The translations under genes were made by a program, and so were the position numbers. The notes beneath the pieces are model-generated. The model did not search any database. It was given only the letters and a program-made list of their open reading frames with translations, and was not told where the DNA came from. From positions 1-20,716 of IMG/VR virus record IMGVR_UViG_3300020171_000148: a stretch of DNA of 20,716 nucleotides; one strand, given 5' to 3'. How positions within the stretch are numbered: the first letter of the stretch is position 1; each line of letters starts with the position of its first letter. Origin of the DNA: a virus. Below, in pieces: positions 11,616-18,758 of this stretch.

Positions 11616-11909
11616 ATGAAAGTTAAAATACCAGAGACACTAAAGTGCGGTTCAATAACATATCAATTTAAGCAAGTTGAAGGATTACTGATTGAGAGGG
11701 ATAGGGCAGGCGAATATCGCCCTCATCAATCGGAAATAGTTATTGACCGTAAACTAAGTAAGCAAGCTAAAACTGCGACTCTAATACATGAGTATCTCCA
11801 TGCAGTTGATAGAAACTACCACATAGGTTTTGATGATGACACTATGGACAGGATAGCAAACGGCATGGCGGAACTACTTGAATGCTTGGGTATAGAGATA
11901 GAGTGGTAG
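11616..11909 (+). CDS. Small HExxH metalloprotein, ImmA/IrrE-like
   Basis: 97 residues. HEYLH at 58-62 gives the zinc-binding HExxH helix; a downstream Glu (Glu86 in NGMAELLE) could be the third ligand. The N-terminal strands (IPETLKCGSITYQF, SEIVIDRKLS) match small phage metallopeptidase-like proteins. ImmA/IrrE relatives cleave repressors in some phages, but there is no adjacent repressor gene here, so the target is unknown. AGGAGGGAACTAACGAA precedes the ATG. Confidence 0.7.
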   Translation: MKVKIPETLKCGSITYQFKQVEGLLIERDRAGEYRPHQSEIVIDRKLSKQAKTATLIHEYLHAVDRNYHIGFDDDTMDRIANGMAELLECLGIEIEW

Positions 11910-11971
11910 AATCTATAGGGTAAATTGTTTAGGGAATTCATCGTTGACTACAGAGCGTTACAGGAGTGAAT
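11910..11971. other. Short intergenic gap
   Basis: 62 bp. It holds the AGGAG ribosome site (11962-11966) for the next gene. I see no promoter-like boxes or hairpin in it. Confidence 0.5.
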
Positions 11972-12193
11972 ATGATGATAGATGATGTTGATATTGTGGA
12001 AGTTATTAGTAAATATATAAAACTCAGAATAGATGATGGTCAATTTTATGGGATTTGCCCTATTTGCAAAGAAAGAATGTTTGTAGACCCAACAACGCAG
12101 ACGGTAATCTGTATGGTGGATAGTGGAAGTAAATTAAAAAGAAATGTTTATGAGTATGCAAAGCATATAGTGGATAACAGGAAAACCCCCTAG
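11972..12193 (+). CDS. Stand-alone primase-type (CHC2-like) zinc finger protein
   Basis: 73 residues from ATG 11972, five bases after AGGAG; an upstream GTG (11966) overlaps that site. VDIVEVISKYIKLRIDDGQFYGICPICKE... follows the layout of the DnaG N-terminal zinc domain (helix, basic strand, CPxC pair, then a strand with Cys in TQTVICMV, then a helix VYEYAKHI). Only three Cys are present and the usual CxxC at the second site is degenerate, so metal binding is uncertain. A role in priming or DNA binding is inferred. It is the last plus-strand gene of the early region; its stop lies within a terminator-like hairpin. Confidence 0.55.
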   Translation: MMIDDVDIVEVISKYIKLRIDDGQFYGICPICKERMFVDPTTQTVICMVDSGSKLKRNVYEYAKHIVDNRKTP

Positions 12194-12213
12194 CAGGGAG
12201 GTACTAGGGGGTT
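12184..12213 (-). terminator. Terminator hairpin, best oriented for the minus (late) operon
   Basis: A perfect 10-bp stem AACCCCCTAG/CTAGGGGGTT with a 10-base loop. On the minus strand it is followed by TTTT (GGGGGTTTTCC), so it would end late transcripts; on the plus strand the T-run is weaker. The stop codon of the last plus gene is inside the stem. Confidence 0.7.
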
Positions 12214-12223
12214 GGTTGTAATC

Positions 12224-12316
12224 TTATTTAAGACCTAATCGTTTGCGCTTTCTCTTCATCATGCGCTTGATTAGGTTTTTTATATTCCTATCGGTAGCTA
12301 TCTTAAAAATGCCCAT
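12224..12316 (-). CDS. Possible 30-residue highly basic peptide
   Basis: ATG at 12316 overlaps the end of the XhlA-like gene in another frame. It encodes MGIFKIATDRNIKNLIKRMM followed by KRKRKRLGLK. It is strongly cationic and amphipathic. The ribosome site is weak, and the gene overlaps the plus-strand terminator stem, so it may be a chance ORF. If real it would be the last gene of the late operon, next to the lysis-type membrane proteins. Confidence 0.35.
   Translation of the reverse strand: MGIFKIATDRNIKNLIKRMMKRKRKRLGLK
12233..12281 (+). terminator. Rho-independent terminator of the plus-strand genes
   Basis: Stem ACCTAATC (12233-12240) with GATTAGGT (12269-12276), an inner GCGC/GCGC pair (12245-12248 with 12263-12266) and a run of six T (12276-12281). 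This is a classic intrinsic terminator for early transcripts arriving from the left, and it lies just inside the end of the convergent late region. Confidence 0.8.
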
Positions 12317-12516
12317 AGACTGCTACCTAAAACACCGCTACCGCAGAGGAAAGCGACTAGTATGTAGAAGTTCCGCTTTAACTTGTTATGGTCATTGGTA
12401 ATAAACTCTACCCTGCCCTTTAATTCCTTAACATCTGATTGGGTTTCATTTGTTTGCTGCGCAGTCAATAGCAATAATTCTCTATCTGTTTTAGCCTCTA
12501 AATTCAAAGCAGTCAT
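12298..12516 (-). CDS. XhlA-like membrane protein (lysis accessory)
   Basis: 72 residues: a charged, Q/N-rich helical N-terminus (TDRELLLLTAQQTNETQSDV) with coiled-coil character, then a hydrophobic segment near the end (FYILVAFLCGSGVLGSSLWAFL, about 50-71). This is the layout of haemolysin XhlA proteins, small phage membrane proteins that work with holins in host lysis. It lies 15 bp downstream of a holin-like gene, which fits. AGGAG (from AAGGAGTGC) precedes its ATG. Confidence 0.65.
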   Translation of the reverse strand: MTALNLEAKTDRELLLLTAQQTNETQSDVKELKGRVEFITNDHNKLKRNFYILVAFLCGSGVLGSSLWAFLR

Positions 12517-12531
12517 TTTGCACTCCTTATC

Positions 12532-12717
12532 CTATTTTGTTAGAGAATCACTAGTCAAGAATCTTACGAGACCATTGAGTATAGCCAGGATAAGTACTTG
12601 TAACTCCAGATCGAACCACGCCTCACCCGACAGAGTTTGAATGACAGCAATAATACAAGCACAGACATTCAGCCATAAAGTCTTAGATGTTAGAACTTTC
12701 CCCCATTCGATTTTCAT
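12532..12717 (-). CDS. Holin-like small membrane protein
   Basis: 61 residues with a short cytoplasmic-type start (MKIEWGKVLTSKTLW), a hydrophobic helix at about 15-30 (NVCACIIAVIQTL) and a second at about 39-55 (LQVLILAILNGLVRFL). Short two-span proteins of this pattern beside XhlA-like genes are commonly holins, which open the inner membrane at the end of infection. GGGGGAT lies just upstream of the ATG. No direct family signature is available, so the call rests on topology and neighbourhood. Confidence 0.55.
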   Translation of the reverse strand: MKIEWGKVLTSKTLWLNVCACIIAVIQTLSGEAWFDLELQVLILAILNGLVRFLTSDSLTK

Positions 12718-12727
12718 ATAATCCCCC

Positions 12728-12844
12728 TTAAAATAACTTCGGGTAATGCGGTATTATCAATGATATCTCTACGGGCGGTTCGGACGGAATCACTACCACT
12801 AGAGGCTTCTTAAATAGTGCTGCTAGGATAGCTTTTAGACACAT
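12728..12844 (-). CDS. 38-residue hydrophobic/proline-rich peptide
   Basis: Begins at ATG 12844 inside the end of the preceding minus-strand gene, with GAGGT seven bases upstream. Sequence: a hydrophobic start (MCLKAILAALFKKPLVVVIP) then SEPPVEISLIIPHYPKLF. It fills an otherwise empty gap before the holin-like gene and ends 10 bp before that ATG. Possibly a small membrane peptide of the lysis cluster; no family is recognised. Confidence 0.45.
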   Translation of the reverse strand: MCLKAILAALFKKPLVVVIPSEPPVEISLIIPHYPKLF

Positions 12845-13046
12845 TACTTTTTACCTCATACCCAATTAGTCTCATCTCTACTTCAAGCTTTGATTTGTCA
12901 GTAGATGATAATTTGCCACTTTGGGCAATAACAGTTATAACATCTTCTGGAGACTTTTCAATAGCTAACCCAGAAGTGTCAAACACCTTAGATAGTTTCT
13001 CCATGATGTCGTGAGACTCTAATCCCCTAGAAAACTCATATTCCAT
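12810..13046 (-). CDS. Small hypothetical late protein
   Basis: 78 residues, charged, likely all-helical (RGLESHDIMEKLSKVFD, SPEDVITVIAQSGKLS, KSKLEVEMRLIGYEVK). AGGGGTAAC precedes its start and it lies 10 bp after the preceding structural gene, in the tail-tip to lysis interval. No family is recognised. Confidence 0.55.
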   Translation of the reverse strand: MEYEFSRGLESHDIMEKLSKVFDTSGLAIEKSPEDVITVIAQSGKLSSTDKSKLEVEMRLIGYEVKSNVSKSYPSSTI

Positions 13047-13056
13047 TTGTTACCCC

Positions 13057-13734
13057 TTAATTACTCGCCTGCCAAATTATAGGCATATCCATAATGGACA
13101 GGTATACTGTAGCGTTGTCAGCTTGATTATCTATTGAGAATGATAGTCTGGGGTTTGATATGTCTCCTAACGGGATATTGGCAGCTACCGTATGCGAGAC
13201 TTTCAATACTCCGTTAACATAAAAGTACACGCCAACAGCAGGTTTATGTATGATGTCTATTGTGTAAGGGACAGTAGTAACCATTGTAATTCCCGTAGTA
13301 GTTTCTGCCCTTCCTGTACCATAACTCTCGGCGAAGATTTCATAATTTTTAATCAATATGCCAATACCAACAGCCCCTAAATCGGCTTCCGTATGACCAT
13401 TCTTAATCTGCATCCTAGCGAATATATTGGCGCTTGAAGATATACGGCTTATAACCGCCCTTAATCTTAATTCTAAATCCCAACTTAAGGTATCTGTGGC
13501 AACATCACTAAGTAAATAAAGTGTTCTATAACCATAACCCCTGCCTGCGGCAGTGGCGCCAGTCCCTAAAAGCATATAATTCGCTTGAGTAGCCGTGCCT
13601 GTACCCTCCACCCCCACGGTAAAATCACTCACAATACAAGGGTGTATTTTAGTGCCCTGAGAATATAAGGGAGAGTAAGTGCCTAATTCTAAAACATCTG
13701 CCGCCTTACCTTGTTGTCCTATAGCTATTGCCAT
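13057..13734 (-). CDS. Tail-tip/fibre protein, lectin-like fold likely
   Basis: 225 residues, almost entirely predicted beta: repeated short strands with aromatic and Thr/Val (DTLSWDLELRLRAVIS, PYTIDIIHKPAVGVYFYVNG, RLSFSIDNQADNATVYLSIMDM). The ending -FYVNGVLKVSH...LSFSI resembles concanavalin-type sandwich domains of phage tail fibres that touch the host surface. It lies directly after the tail-hub genes, where receptor-binding proteins usually are. GGAGAG precedes the ATG. Assignment is by fold feel and position, not by a known motif. Confidence 0.6.
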   Translation of the reverse strand: MAIAIGQQGKAADVLELGTYSPLYSQGTKIHPCIVSDFTVGVEGTGTATQANYMLLGTGATAAGRGYGYRTLYLLSDVATDTLSWDLELRLRAVISRISSSANIFARMQIKNGHTEADLGAVGIGILIKNYEIFAESYGTGRAETTTGITMVTTVPYTIDIIHKPAVGVYFYVNGVLKVSHTVAANIPLGDISNPRLSFSIDNQADNATVYLSIMDMPIIWQASN

Positions 13735-13743
13735 AAATCTCTC

Positions 13744-14334
13744 CTATCCTGTCGTGAGAACATAATCTAGTGTAATGTCATAGAGGCCACCCGTATTGTC
13801 AAAACTCACCAGCCAATGTGAGAATAAAACACCACTATTTGCCGCCGCCGTCGCTGTTGAATGACCGAACATTCCCGCCTCTTTTATAAAATAAGTGGAT
13901 TCACCTGCTGTGAAAAAGGTGGAATAGGTTATTTCGTTATTAACTCTGGTCTTGGATGTTACCGCCTTCCTGGCTGATTCTACCGTTAGAGTCGTATCCC
14001 CTAAGACTGGAGCGGTATTATTCGAGCCAATCGCCTGATAAGTTAATCCAGTATCATAACCCGCCTCATCAATTAACATTCTGCAAACTAGATATTTACC
14101 CACATTGACTATGAGATTATGTCCTTCTTTGACTATAATCTCACCAGTTTTAATATGTCTGGCGGTGAGTTTCCAATTTTCCTTAAGTGGTAATTGTTCA
14201 AATTCAAAAAGTCTTTTTAACCACCGACCTAATCCCATAACAAGAATATTATGGGCATATTCTTCCCCCCTTTTGAAATCTCTATACCATAACCAATAGA
14301 GAAAAACAATCAATGCATAAACAATTCGTTTCAT
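13744..14334 (-). CDS. Tail-associated structural protein with N-terminal hydrophobic segment
   Basis: 196 residues from ATG 14334, chosen because AGGAGAAAAT lies just upstream; an earlier in-frame ATG at 14367 is within the hub gene. The N-terminus MKRIVYALIVFLYWLWYRD is a hydrophobic stretch, odd for a virion protein, and may be a membrane anchor or signal. The remainder (HNLIVNVGKYLVCRML, then IGSNNTAPVLGDTTL and FIKEAGMFG) is a pattern I know from tail-tip proteins of many siphoviruses. It could be a host-surface or adsorption protein. Confidence 0.6.
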   Translation of the reverse strand: MKRIVYALIVFLYWLWYRDFKRGEEYAHNILVMGLGRWLKRLFEFEQLPLKENWKLTARHIKTGEIIVKEGHNLIVNVGKYLVCRMLIDEAGYDTGLTYQAIGSNNTAPVLGDTTLTVESARKAVTSKTRVNNEITYSTFFTAGESTYFIKEAGMFGHSTATAAANSGVLFSHWLVSFDNTGGLYDITLDYVLTTG

Positions 14335-14342
14335 ATTTTCTC

Positions 14343-15905
14343 CTAAGCCCATGTGAAAAAGTCCCATCTCATATCAGGGTCATCCCAATAATAATCCTCT
14401 GTATCATGGCTGTCTATTGCTGTAACTTCTGCTAATGCTAAGGCCTCGTGTGCAACGTGATGTCCTGCGCCTTGTGCGGGCGGGGTAGCTATCCATCTAT
14501 AAACATCAGGCGGGAAGGCATCGGTATGAATATTGGTAGCCTCAGTTAATGGTAGGATTTCTACCTGTTGAAGTAATACTAAAAGCAATTCATCCCCGAT
14601 CTGAATTGTTTTATCCTGTCTAGTGAGAATTCTAGTGAATAATCTCACCCAAGACCCAAAAGCCACCCCCGAAACACACGTAACATCATAGTAAATTGTT
14701 TCACCTGATGGTGTAATTGTGATTGACTCAATAAGCATCTCTTCGGCAGTCAATCCGTATTTAGTATCGGTTATCTTTTGTAGTTGTCCGACCCGTAAAC
14801 CAGTTTCATAAGTTTGATAGATGTATTTGTCCGATTCTTGACAATAGGTTGTAAGCGTGGCTTTAGCAGATTCTAATATAGCAGCCTGGGAATCATGTTG
14901 TGCCTCATAAGCGATCTCTTCTACGATTCCGCTTGATCCTTCCACTGCTTGTCTATCTAGCACTGCCCCGTAATTAACTGCACGAGCGATTAACGGATAC
15001 TGACCGTAGTATTGAACTTCAATATCTAATCCGCCCCCCGGTGCGACATCGAATGTTATAGTAGCATCGCCTTTATTCCAATAGCAAGTATAAGGAAGTC
15101 CCGAATCAATACCCTTAATTCCAACTGTCTGGGCAACAGCATCTACCCAGACATCAGGGACCCGTGCTATTGGGAAACCAACCGTAAAAGCCTTAACAGT
15201 AGCATCGCCTGTAAAATGCTCAGTCTGTAATAAGGTAACGCCTTTCCCACCCCGTTTATATTGTGTATTCCTATAGAGTGGATTACCAGATACTAAATAA
15301 GAACTACCCTTGATTGGGTGATGTGTAACCATGTCTATATCCCAATCAGATGTATAAGTTGCTCTCTCGATAAAGAACAGTTGCTTTAATTCATCAATAA
15401 ACCAGGTATAACCAGATAATTCCTTCAGTGAGTCAAAACATTCAGAGACTCTAACATAATTAAAGATAGCCGTATCAATAGTCGGTCCCGTCTGGATAGA
15501 TCCGATAGTAATCCCCTCTGCTTGTAAATAATCAGTCCAAATATCATTGACTATGAAGGCTAATGTCTGACTCGAATAGGCTTTAACGACCAGTCTTTTG
15601 TCAATTAGATAGTGATTGTCCATGCAGATTATTTCATGTAAAAGCCCAGAAGTTGGAGAGAGTCTGGTTTTAGTAACTGTGTCAATGAAGCCTGCAAACT
15701 CTACTACAAAGAACGGCGGTAGCCCCCACGGGCGGGTTATCATTATAGGCATACCACGAGTAAAAGTCTCCGTACCATTCCCGTCCACGATAATAAATGA
15801 GGCGGTTGACCGTTCCTCGACTTGCTTGCCGATAAAGATAGAATCTCTCTGGGTATATAACGGGGATGAAATCCAAATCCCGTTAATAAATACTGACATG
15901 GACAT
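14343..15905 (-). CDS. Tail hub/baseplate protein
   Basis: 520 residues directly downstream of the tape measure gene (TAATG overlap), where siphoviruses place the distal tail or tail-hub proteins. The N-terminal part is beta-rich with an ISSPLYTQRDSIFIG-type start, and FVVEFAGFIDTVTKTRL and EIICMDNHYLIDKRLV resemble hub domains of Gp27/Gp44-like tail proteins. The C-terminal 100 residues differ (HTDAFPPDVYRWIAT, GAGHHVAHEALALAE, DYYWDDPDMRWDFFTWA) and may be a baseplate contact region. A second in-frame ATG lies two codons in. No peptidase motif is recognised. Confidence 0.7.
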   Translation of the reverse strand: MSMSVFINGIWISSPLYTQRDSIFIGKQVEERSTASFIIVDGNGTETFTRGMPIMITRPWGLPPFFVVEFAGFIDTVTKTRLSPTSGLLHEIICMDNHYLIDKRLVVKAYSSQTLAFIVNDIWTDYLQAEGITIGSIQTGPTIDTAIFNYVRVSECFDSLKELSGYTWFIDELKQLFFIERATYTSDWDIDMVTHHPIKGSSYLVSGNPLYRNTQYKRGGKGVTLLQTEHFTGDATVKAFTVGFPIARVPDVWVDAVAQTVGIKGIDSGLPYTCYWNKGDATITFDVAPGGGLDIEVQYYGQYPLIARAVNYGAVLDRQAVEGSSGIVEEIAYEAQHDSQAAILESAKATLTTYCQESDKYIYQTYETGLRVGQLQKITDTKYGLTAEEMLIESITITPSGETIYYDVTCVSGVAFGSWVRLFTRILTRQDKTIQIGDELLLVLLQQVEILPLTEATNIHTDAFPPDVYRWIATPPAQGAGHHVAHEALALAEVTAIDSHDTEDYYWDDPDMRWDFFTWA

Positions 15906-18061
15906 TATATTCTCACTCCGGTTCTAACCCGTATCTCATCTACTAACGGTTGCCCTATTGCCTTCCCGATTGTTCTCCCGTCCAACATAACTATAATATT
16001 GGCCGTCTGTGGGCTTGACATGGGTGATACCCTTTCCCTGCCTGACTCCCCTGCGATGGCATAAGGTAGCCCAGTTTTCATAGAAGATAACAAGGTAGGC
16101 TCTGATATAATGCCCCCATTAGCCCATCCTGTCATCGTTTCAGGATCATAAGTACCTCCCTCTATTCCGTAAGGTTCTTGCGGAGGTGCCGGAGTTATAT
16201 GAAAAGGTCCGGTTTTAATACGACCTTCTTCTATCGCCTCAAGTTCTTGCATCCTAGTTGCTCTTTCTTGTTCTGCTATATAAATTGCATTCTCAGCAGC
16301 AATAATCGACTGCGCTATTGACTTAATAGATGAAGCTATTGTCTTATTCAGGTCGTCGATACTGGTTTGATAAGCATTTACTTCTGTAGTTAAATCTTTG
16401 ACATTTGCAGTCTGGTCAATGAGACTTTGATTCTGTTCCAATAAGGCGGCTTGCGCACTGGATAACCCTCTCCCCAATATCCCTTCAGGACTGATCATCA
16501 TCCCTAATTCTGCGATTCTATCCATCACAGTCTGGGGAGCCGTCTCGACATTCATCCCTTGTATGGTCTCTACCGCTTCACGTGCCGAGCGAATCATGGG
16601 GTCAAACTTAATCTCGCTTTGTAACTGGAGTATGTCCCTTTGCTTTTCTAATTTATCTATCTGTTCATCAAGCGCAGGAGTATCGCCACCTATTAGTAGT
16701 TTTTCGAGTCTTAATTTGTTAATTTGTTGATCTATGTCAAAAATCTGATTTTCAAATTCCTGCATACCCTCAAGTCGTGGGGAGGTCAATTTTGTTAATT
16801 CACGGTTAGCATCTGCTATCTGTTGCTCGAAGCCTGCGACGGCTTTCTCTGCCAAAGTGAATGATTCCTGAATCTTACCCAATTCAGTTTCAGCTTTCTC
16901 CAGGTCGGTTTTGTGAGTTTCCAGTTCTTCATTTAACTCTTCTAACTCATCCTTGAAGCCAGCACTATTGCGAGTAGCATTTGATTGTTCAGACTGTAAT
17001 TCTTGGAGACGGTCATTAAGTGCGTTAATTCTATCATCAAAGACGCTAACCAGAGCTTTAGCTTTTTGGTACTCGGCATTTTGTTCCAGCATTGCCGCTT
17101 TATGTTTCTTGGCAGCTTCAGTAGCTTTATCCTGCGAGTTCGCCATAAGTAAAAATACCGTTATCAATGCGCTTATAGCTAGTGTAACAAGTCCAATCGG
17201 TCCCAATGCTGTGTGCATGGCAGCACCTATTAGTCGGGCTGCTATGGCTAATTTGGGGGCTATTAAAATATAAGTTCCAAATGCTATAAGCAAAGCTCCT
17301 AAAACACCCGTAACCAGGACGATAACCTTAGTTAGAGCAGGATGTGCCCCTGTCCATTTCTTGATACTTTCTATAATAGGCATAATCTTATCAAACAGAG
17401 ATTTAACTATAGGGATAAGTACGCCTCCAATGGCCTCACTAACATCACCTAGATTGTTCTTGAGCAGTTCCATTTGCCCTGCCATTGTTTTACCATAGGC
17501 TTCCGCTTGTCCACCTGCTTTCTGCTGGATCTCTGCTAAAGCCTCTACTGCAGTTGCCCCTTCCTTAACGATGATTCCATACCGCTTCAACATTCCCATA
17601 TCACCGGCATAGACCTTCATCAGTAAATCACTGGCAGTAGCAAGATCAACTTTCTTCCATCGGGCAACATCCATAGCAGTATTCAGGAGACCTTGAGATT
17701 TATTTAAATCCTTTGTCAGTACAACCAAATTAGATAGACTGTCACGTTGTTTGTCATCAGCAAAGGCTGTTGACTGCTGTTGTGCGTTTATCCATTTTTC
17801 AAGGCTTTCACCACTTTTGTCATAGGAGAGGCCAACATTCCCCATAGCTATCCGAAGTCTACTAATCCCCGCTTCTTCTTCAGCGGCGGCTTTAAGTGCC
17901 ATAGCGAGTCCACCGGCTATAGCAGCACCCATAGCAACCATACCAATAGCAATAGCTTTTTGGTGTTGTTTGATTTGGTCGCCAATCGACTTCATGTCCT
18001 TATCGAAATTACCCTTATCTATTCCCAACTTAAGAAGGGCATCGCCAATCGTAATCGCCAT
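15905..18061 (-). CDS. Tail tape measure protein
   Basis: 718 residues, the longest gene here. N-terminus GDALLKLGIDKGNFDKDMKS is typical of tape measure proteins, followed by an Ala/Gly hydrophobic stretch (about 38-58), two more hydrophobic segments (about 243-310), a long coiled coil (about 330-480) and the common end pattern (WANGGIISEPTLL, LPYAIAGESGRERVSP). It sets tail length and is ejected with DNA; at the usual 0.15 nm per residue the tail would be about 108 nm. It starts directly after the frameshifted chaperone (TAAATG), with AGAGGA upstream. Confidence 0.9.
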   Translation of the reverse strand: MAITIGDALLKLGIDKGNFDKDMKSIGDQIKQHQKAIAIGMVAMGAAIAGGLAMALKAAAEEEAGISRLRIAMGNVGLSYDKSGESLEKWINAQQQSTAFADDKQRDSLSNLVVLTKDLNKSQGLLNTAMDVARWKKVDLATASDLLMKVYAGDMGMLKRYGIIVKEGATAVEALAEIQQKAGGQAEAYGKTMAGQMELLKNNLGDVSEAIGGVLIPIVKSLFDKIMPIIESIKKWTGAHPALTKVIVLVTGVLGALLIAFGTYILIAPKLAIAARLIGAAMHTALGPIGLVTLAISALITVFLLMANSQDKATEAAKKHKAAMLEQNAEYQKAKALVSVFDDRINALNDRLQELQSEQSNATRNSAGFKDELEELNEELETHKTDLEKAETELGKIQESFTLAEKAVAGFEQQIADANRELTKLTSPRLEGMQEFENQIFDIDQQINKLRLEKLLIGGDTPALDEQIDKLEKQRDILQLQSEIKFDPMIRSAREAVETIQGMNVETAPQTVMDRIAELGMMISPEGILGRGLSSAQAALLEQNQSLIDQTANVKDLTTEVNAYQTSIDDLNKTIASSIKSIAQSIIAAENAIYIAEQERATRMQELEAIEEGRIKTGPFHITPAPPQEPYGIEGGTYDPETMTGWANGGIISEPTLLSSMKTGLPYAIAGESGRERVSPMSSPQTANIIVMLDGRTIGKAIGQPLVDEIRVRTGVRI

Positions 18062-18684
18062 TTATTTATTCCTCTTAATCTTTCTGCCTAGTTGATTAAA
18101 TAGAGCCTCGTCCGATACAACACGATCATTACTAATAGACTTAGGTGCATTACCAGAAAGTGCTTGATTGATTTTCTCCTTACGCTCCACGAGTTTATCA
18201 ACCATAACCTCTAGTAACTCATTTGACCAGTTGTTAGAAATGTAATCAGGCGTAATATGCCATTCAGCTAATAGGAATTCAAACAGTTGCCCTATTGTTG
18301 CGTCGCCATCTTGCTTGCGCTTCGGATTGCCCAGCCGAAAAAACGTGACTCGAATTCCTTAACAGCTTCAAAGGCATCCATTATCTCACCCAGTGAAGCC
18401 GTCTCCATAATCTCGTCTTTGTTCAAATCCCTGGCGTACTCAAAGAATAAGTCTACCAGTTTTTCAGGTCTCTCAATTAAGAGATCATTCATAGCGGCAT
18501 CAAATCTTTCAGGAGATTCCGAAGTCACATTGGCATTTGCCATTAACCCCGTGATAGTCGCCTTGATAACAGACTTACACCAAGGCAATGCATATTTAAT
18601 CGGTAAGGGTTTAATTTCGTATTCCTTACCTCCAAGAATGACCTTAACCGGAGATTGTAAAACCTTCTCTTCTTCTGTTCTCAT
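18062..18684 (-). CDS. Tail assembly chaperone, -1 frameshifted long form (GT-like)
   Basis: Translation starting at 18684 can slip back one base at T_TTT_TTC (18343-18337) and continue as RLGNPKRKQDGDATIGQLFE in the -1 frame to a TAA at 18064-18062, directly before the tape measure ATG. The long product would have 116 residues from the first frame plus 91. This is the conserved arrangement of lambda gpG/gpGT-type chaperones, which coat the tape measure protein during tail building. The -1 frame is open over its whole length and has no plausible start of its own. Confidence 0.85.
18292..18684 (-). CDS. Tail assembly chaperone, short form (gpG-like)
   Basis: 130 residues, ending at the TAG beyond the slippery site. 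The start at 18684 follows AGAGG; an upstream in-frame ATG (18714) would begin inside the intergenic hairpin. KVILGGKEYEIKPLPIKYAL is the usual first strand/helix pattern of siphovirus tail chaperones, and the rest is helical (ERPEKLVDLFFEYARDLNK, LGEIMDAFEAVKEFESRFFG). The position between major tail protein and tape measure is standard. Confidence 0.85.
   Translation of the reverse strand: MRTEEEKVLQSPVKVILGGKEYEIKPLPIKYALPWCKSVIKATITGLMANANVTSESPERFDAAMNDLLIERPEKLVDLFFEYARDLNKDEIMETASLGEIMDAFEAVKEFESRFFGWAIRSASKMATQQ
18337..18343 (-). promoter_or_regulatory. Programmed -1 frameshift site T_TTT_TTC
   Basis: A six-T run followed by C, in the frame CGT TTT TTC of the short chaperone. It matches the X_XXY_YYZ heptamer rule. 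The overlap of the two frames extends from here to the short form's TAG at 18294-18292. I did not find an obvious strong downstream hairpin by eye. Confidence 0.85.
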
Positions 18685-18700
18685 ATAACCTCTTTTATTA

Positions 18701-18726
18701 GGGAGGGGTAACATAGCACCCCTCCC
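18701..18726 (-). terminator. Intergenic hairpin between major tail protein and chaperone genes
   Basis: A perfect 9-bp GC-rich stem GGGAGGGGT/ACCCCTCCC with an 8-base loop. In the minus (transcription) direction it is followed by TAATAAAA rather than a T run, so it is at best a partial terminator or mRNA-stabilising hairpin. It would lower expression of downstream genes relative to the abundant major tail protein. Confidence 0.6.
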
Positions 18727-18758
18727 CTTTTGATAGTCTAATTTTGCATCCTAGTGCG

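Noticed and set aside
13744-14367. Start of the tail-tip protein at 14367
   Set aside because: The extra 11 residues lie in the hub gene and have no ribosome site, while ATG 14334 has AGGAG correctly spaced.
18287-18688. 133-codon plus-strand ORF opposite the tail chaperone
   Set aside because: Antisense shadow; the minus strand has the tail chaperone with the frameshift extension and proper ribosome sites.
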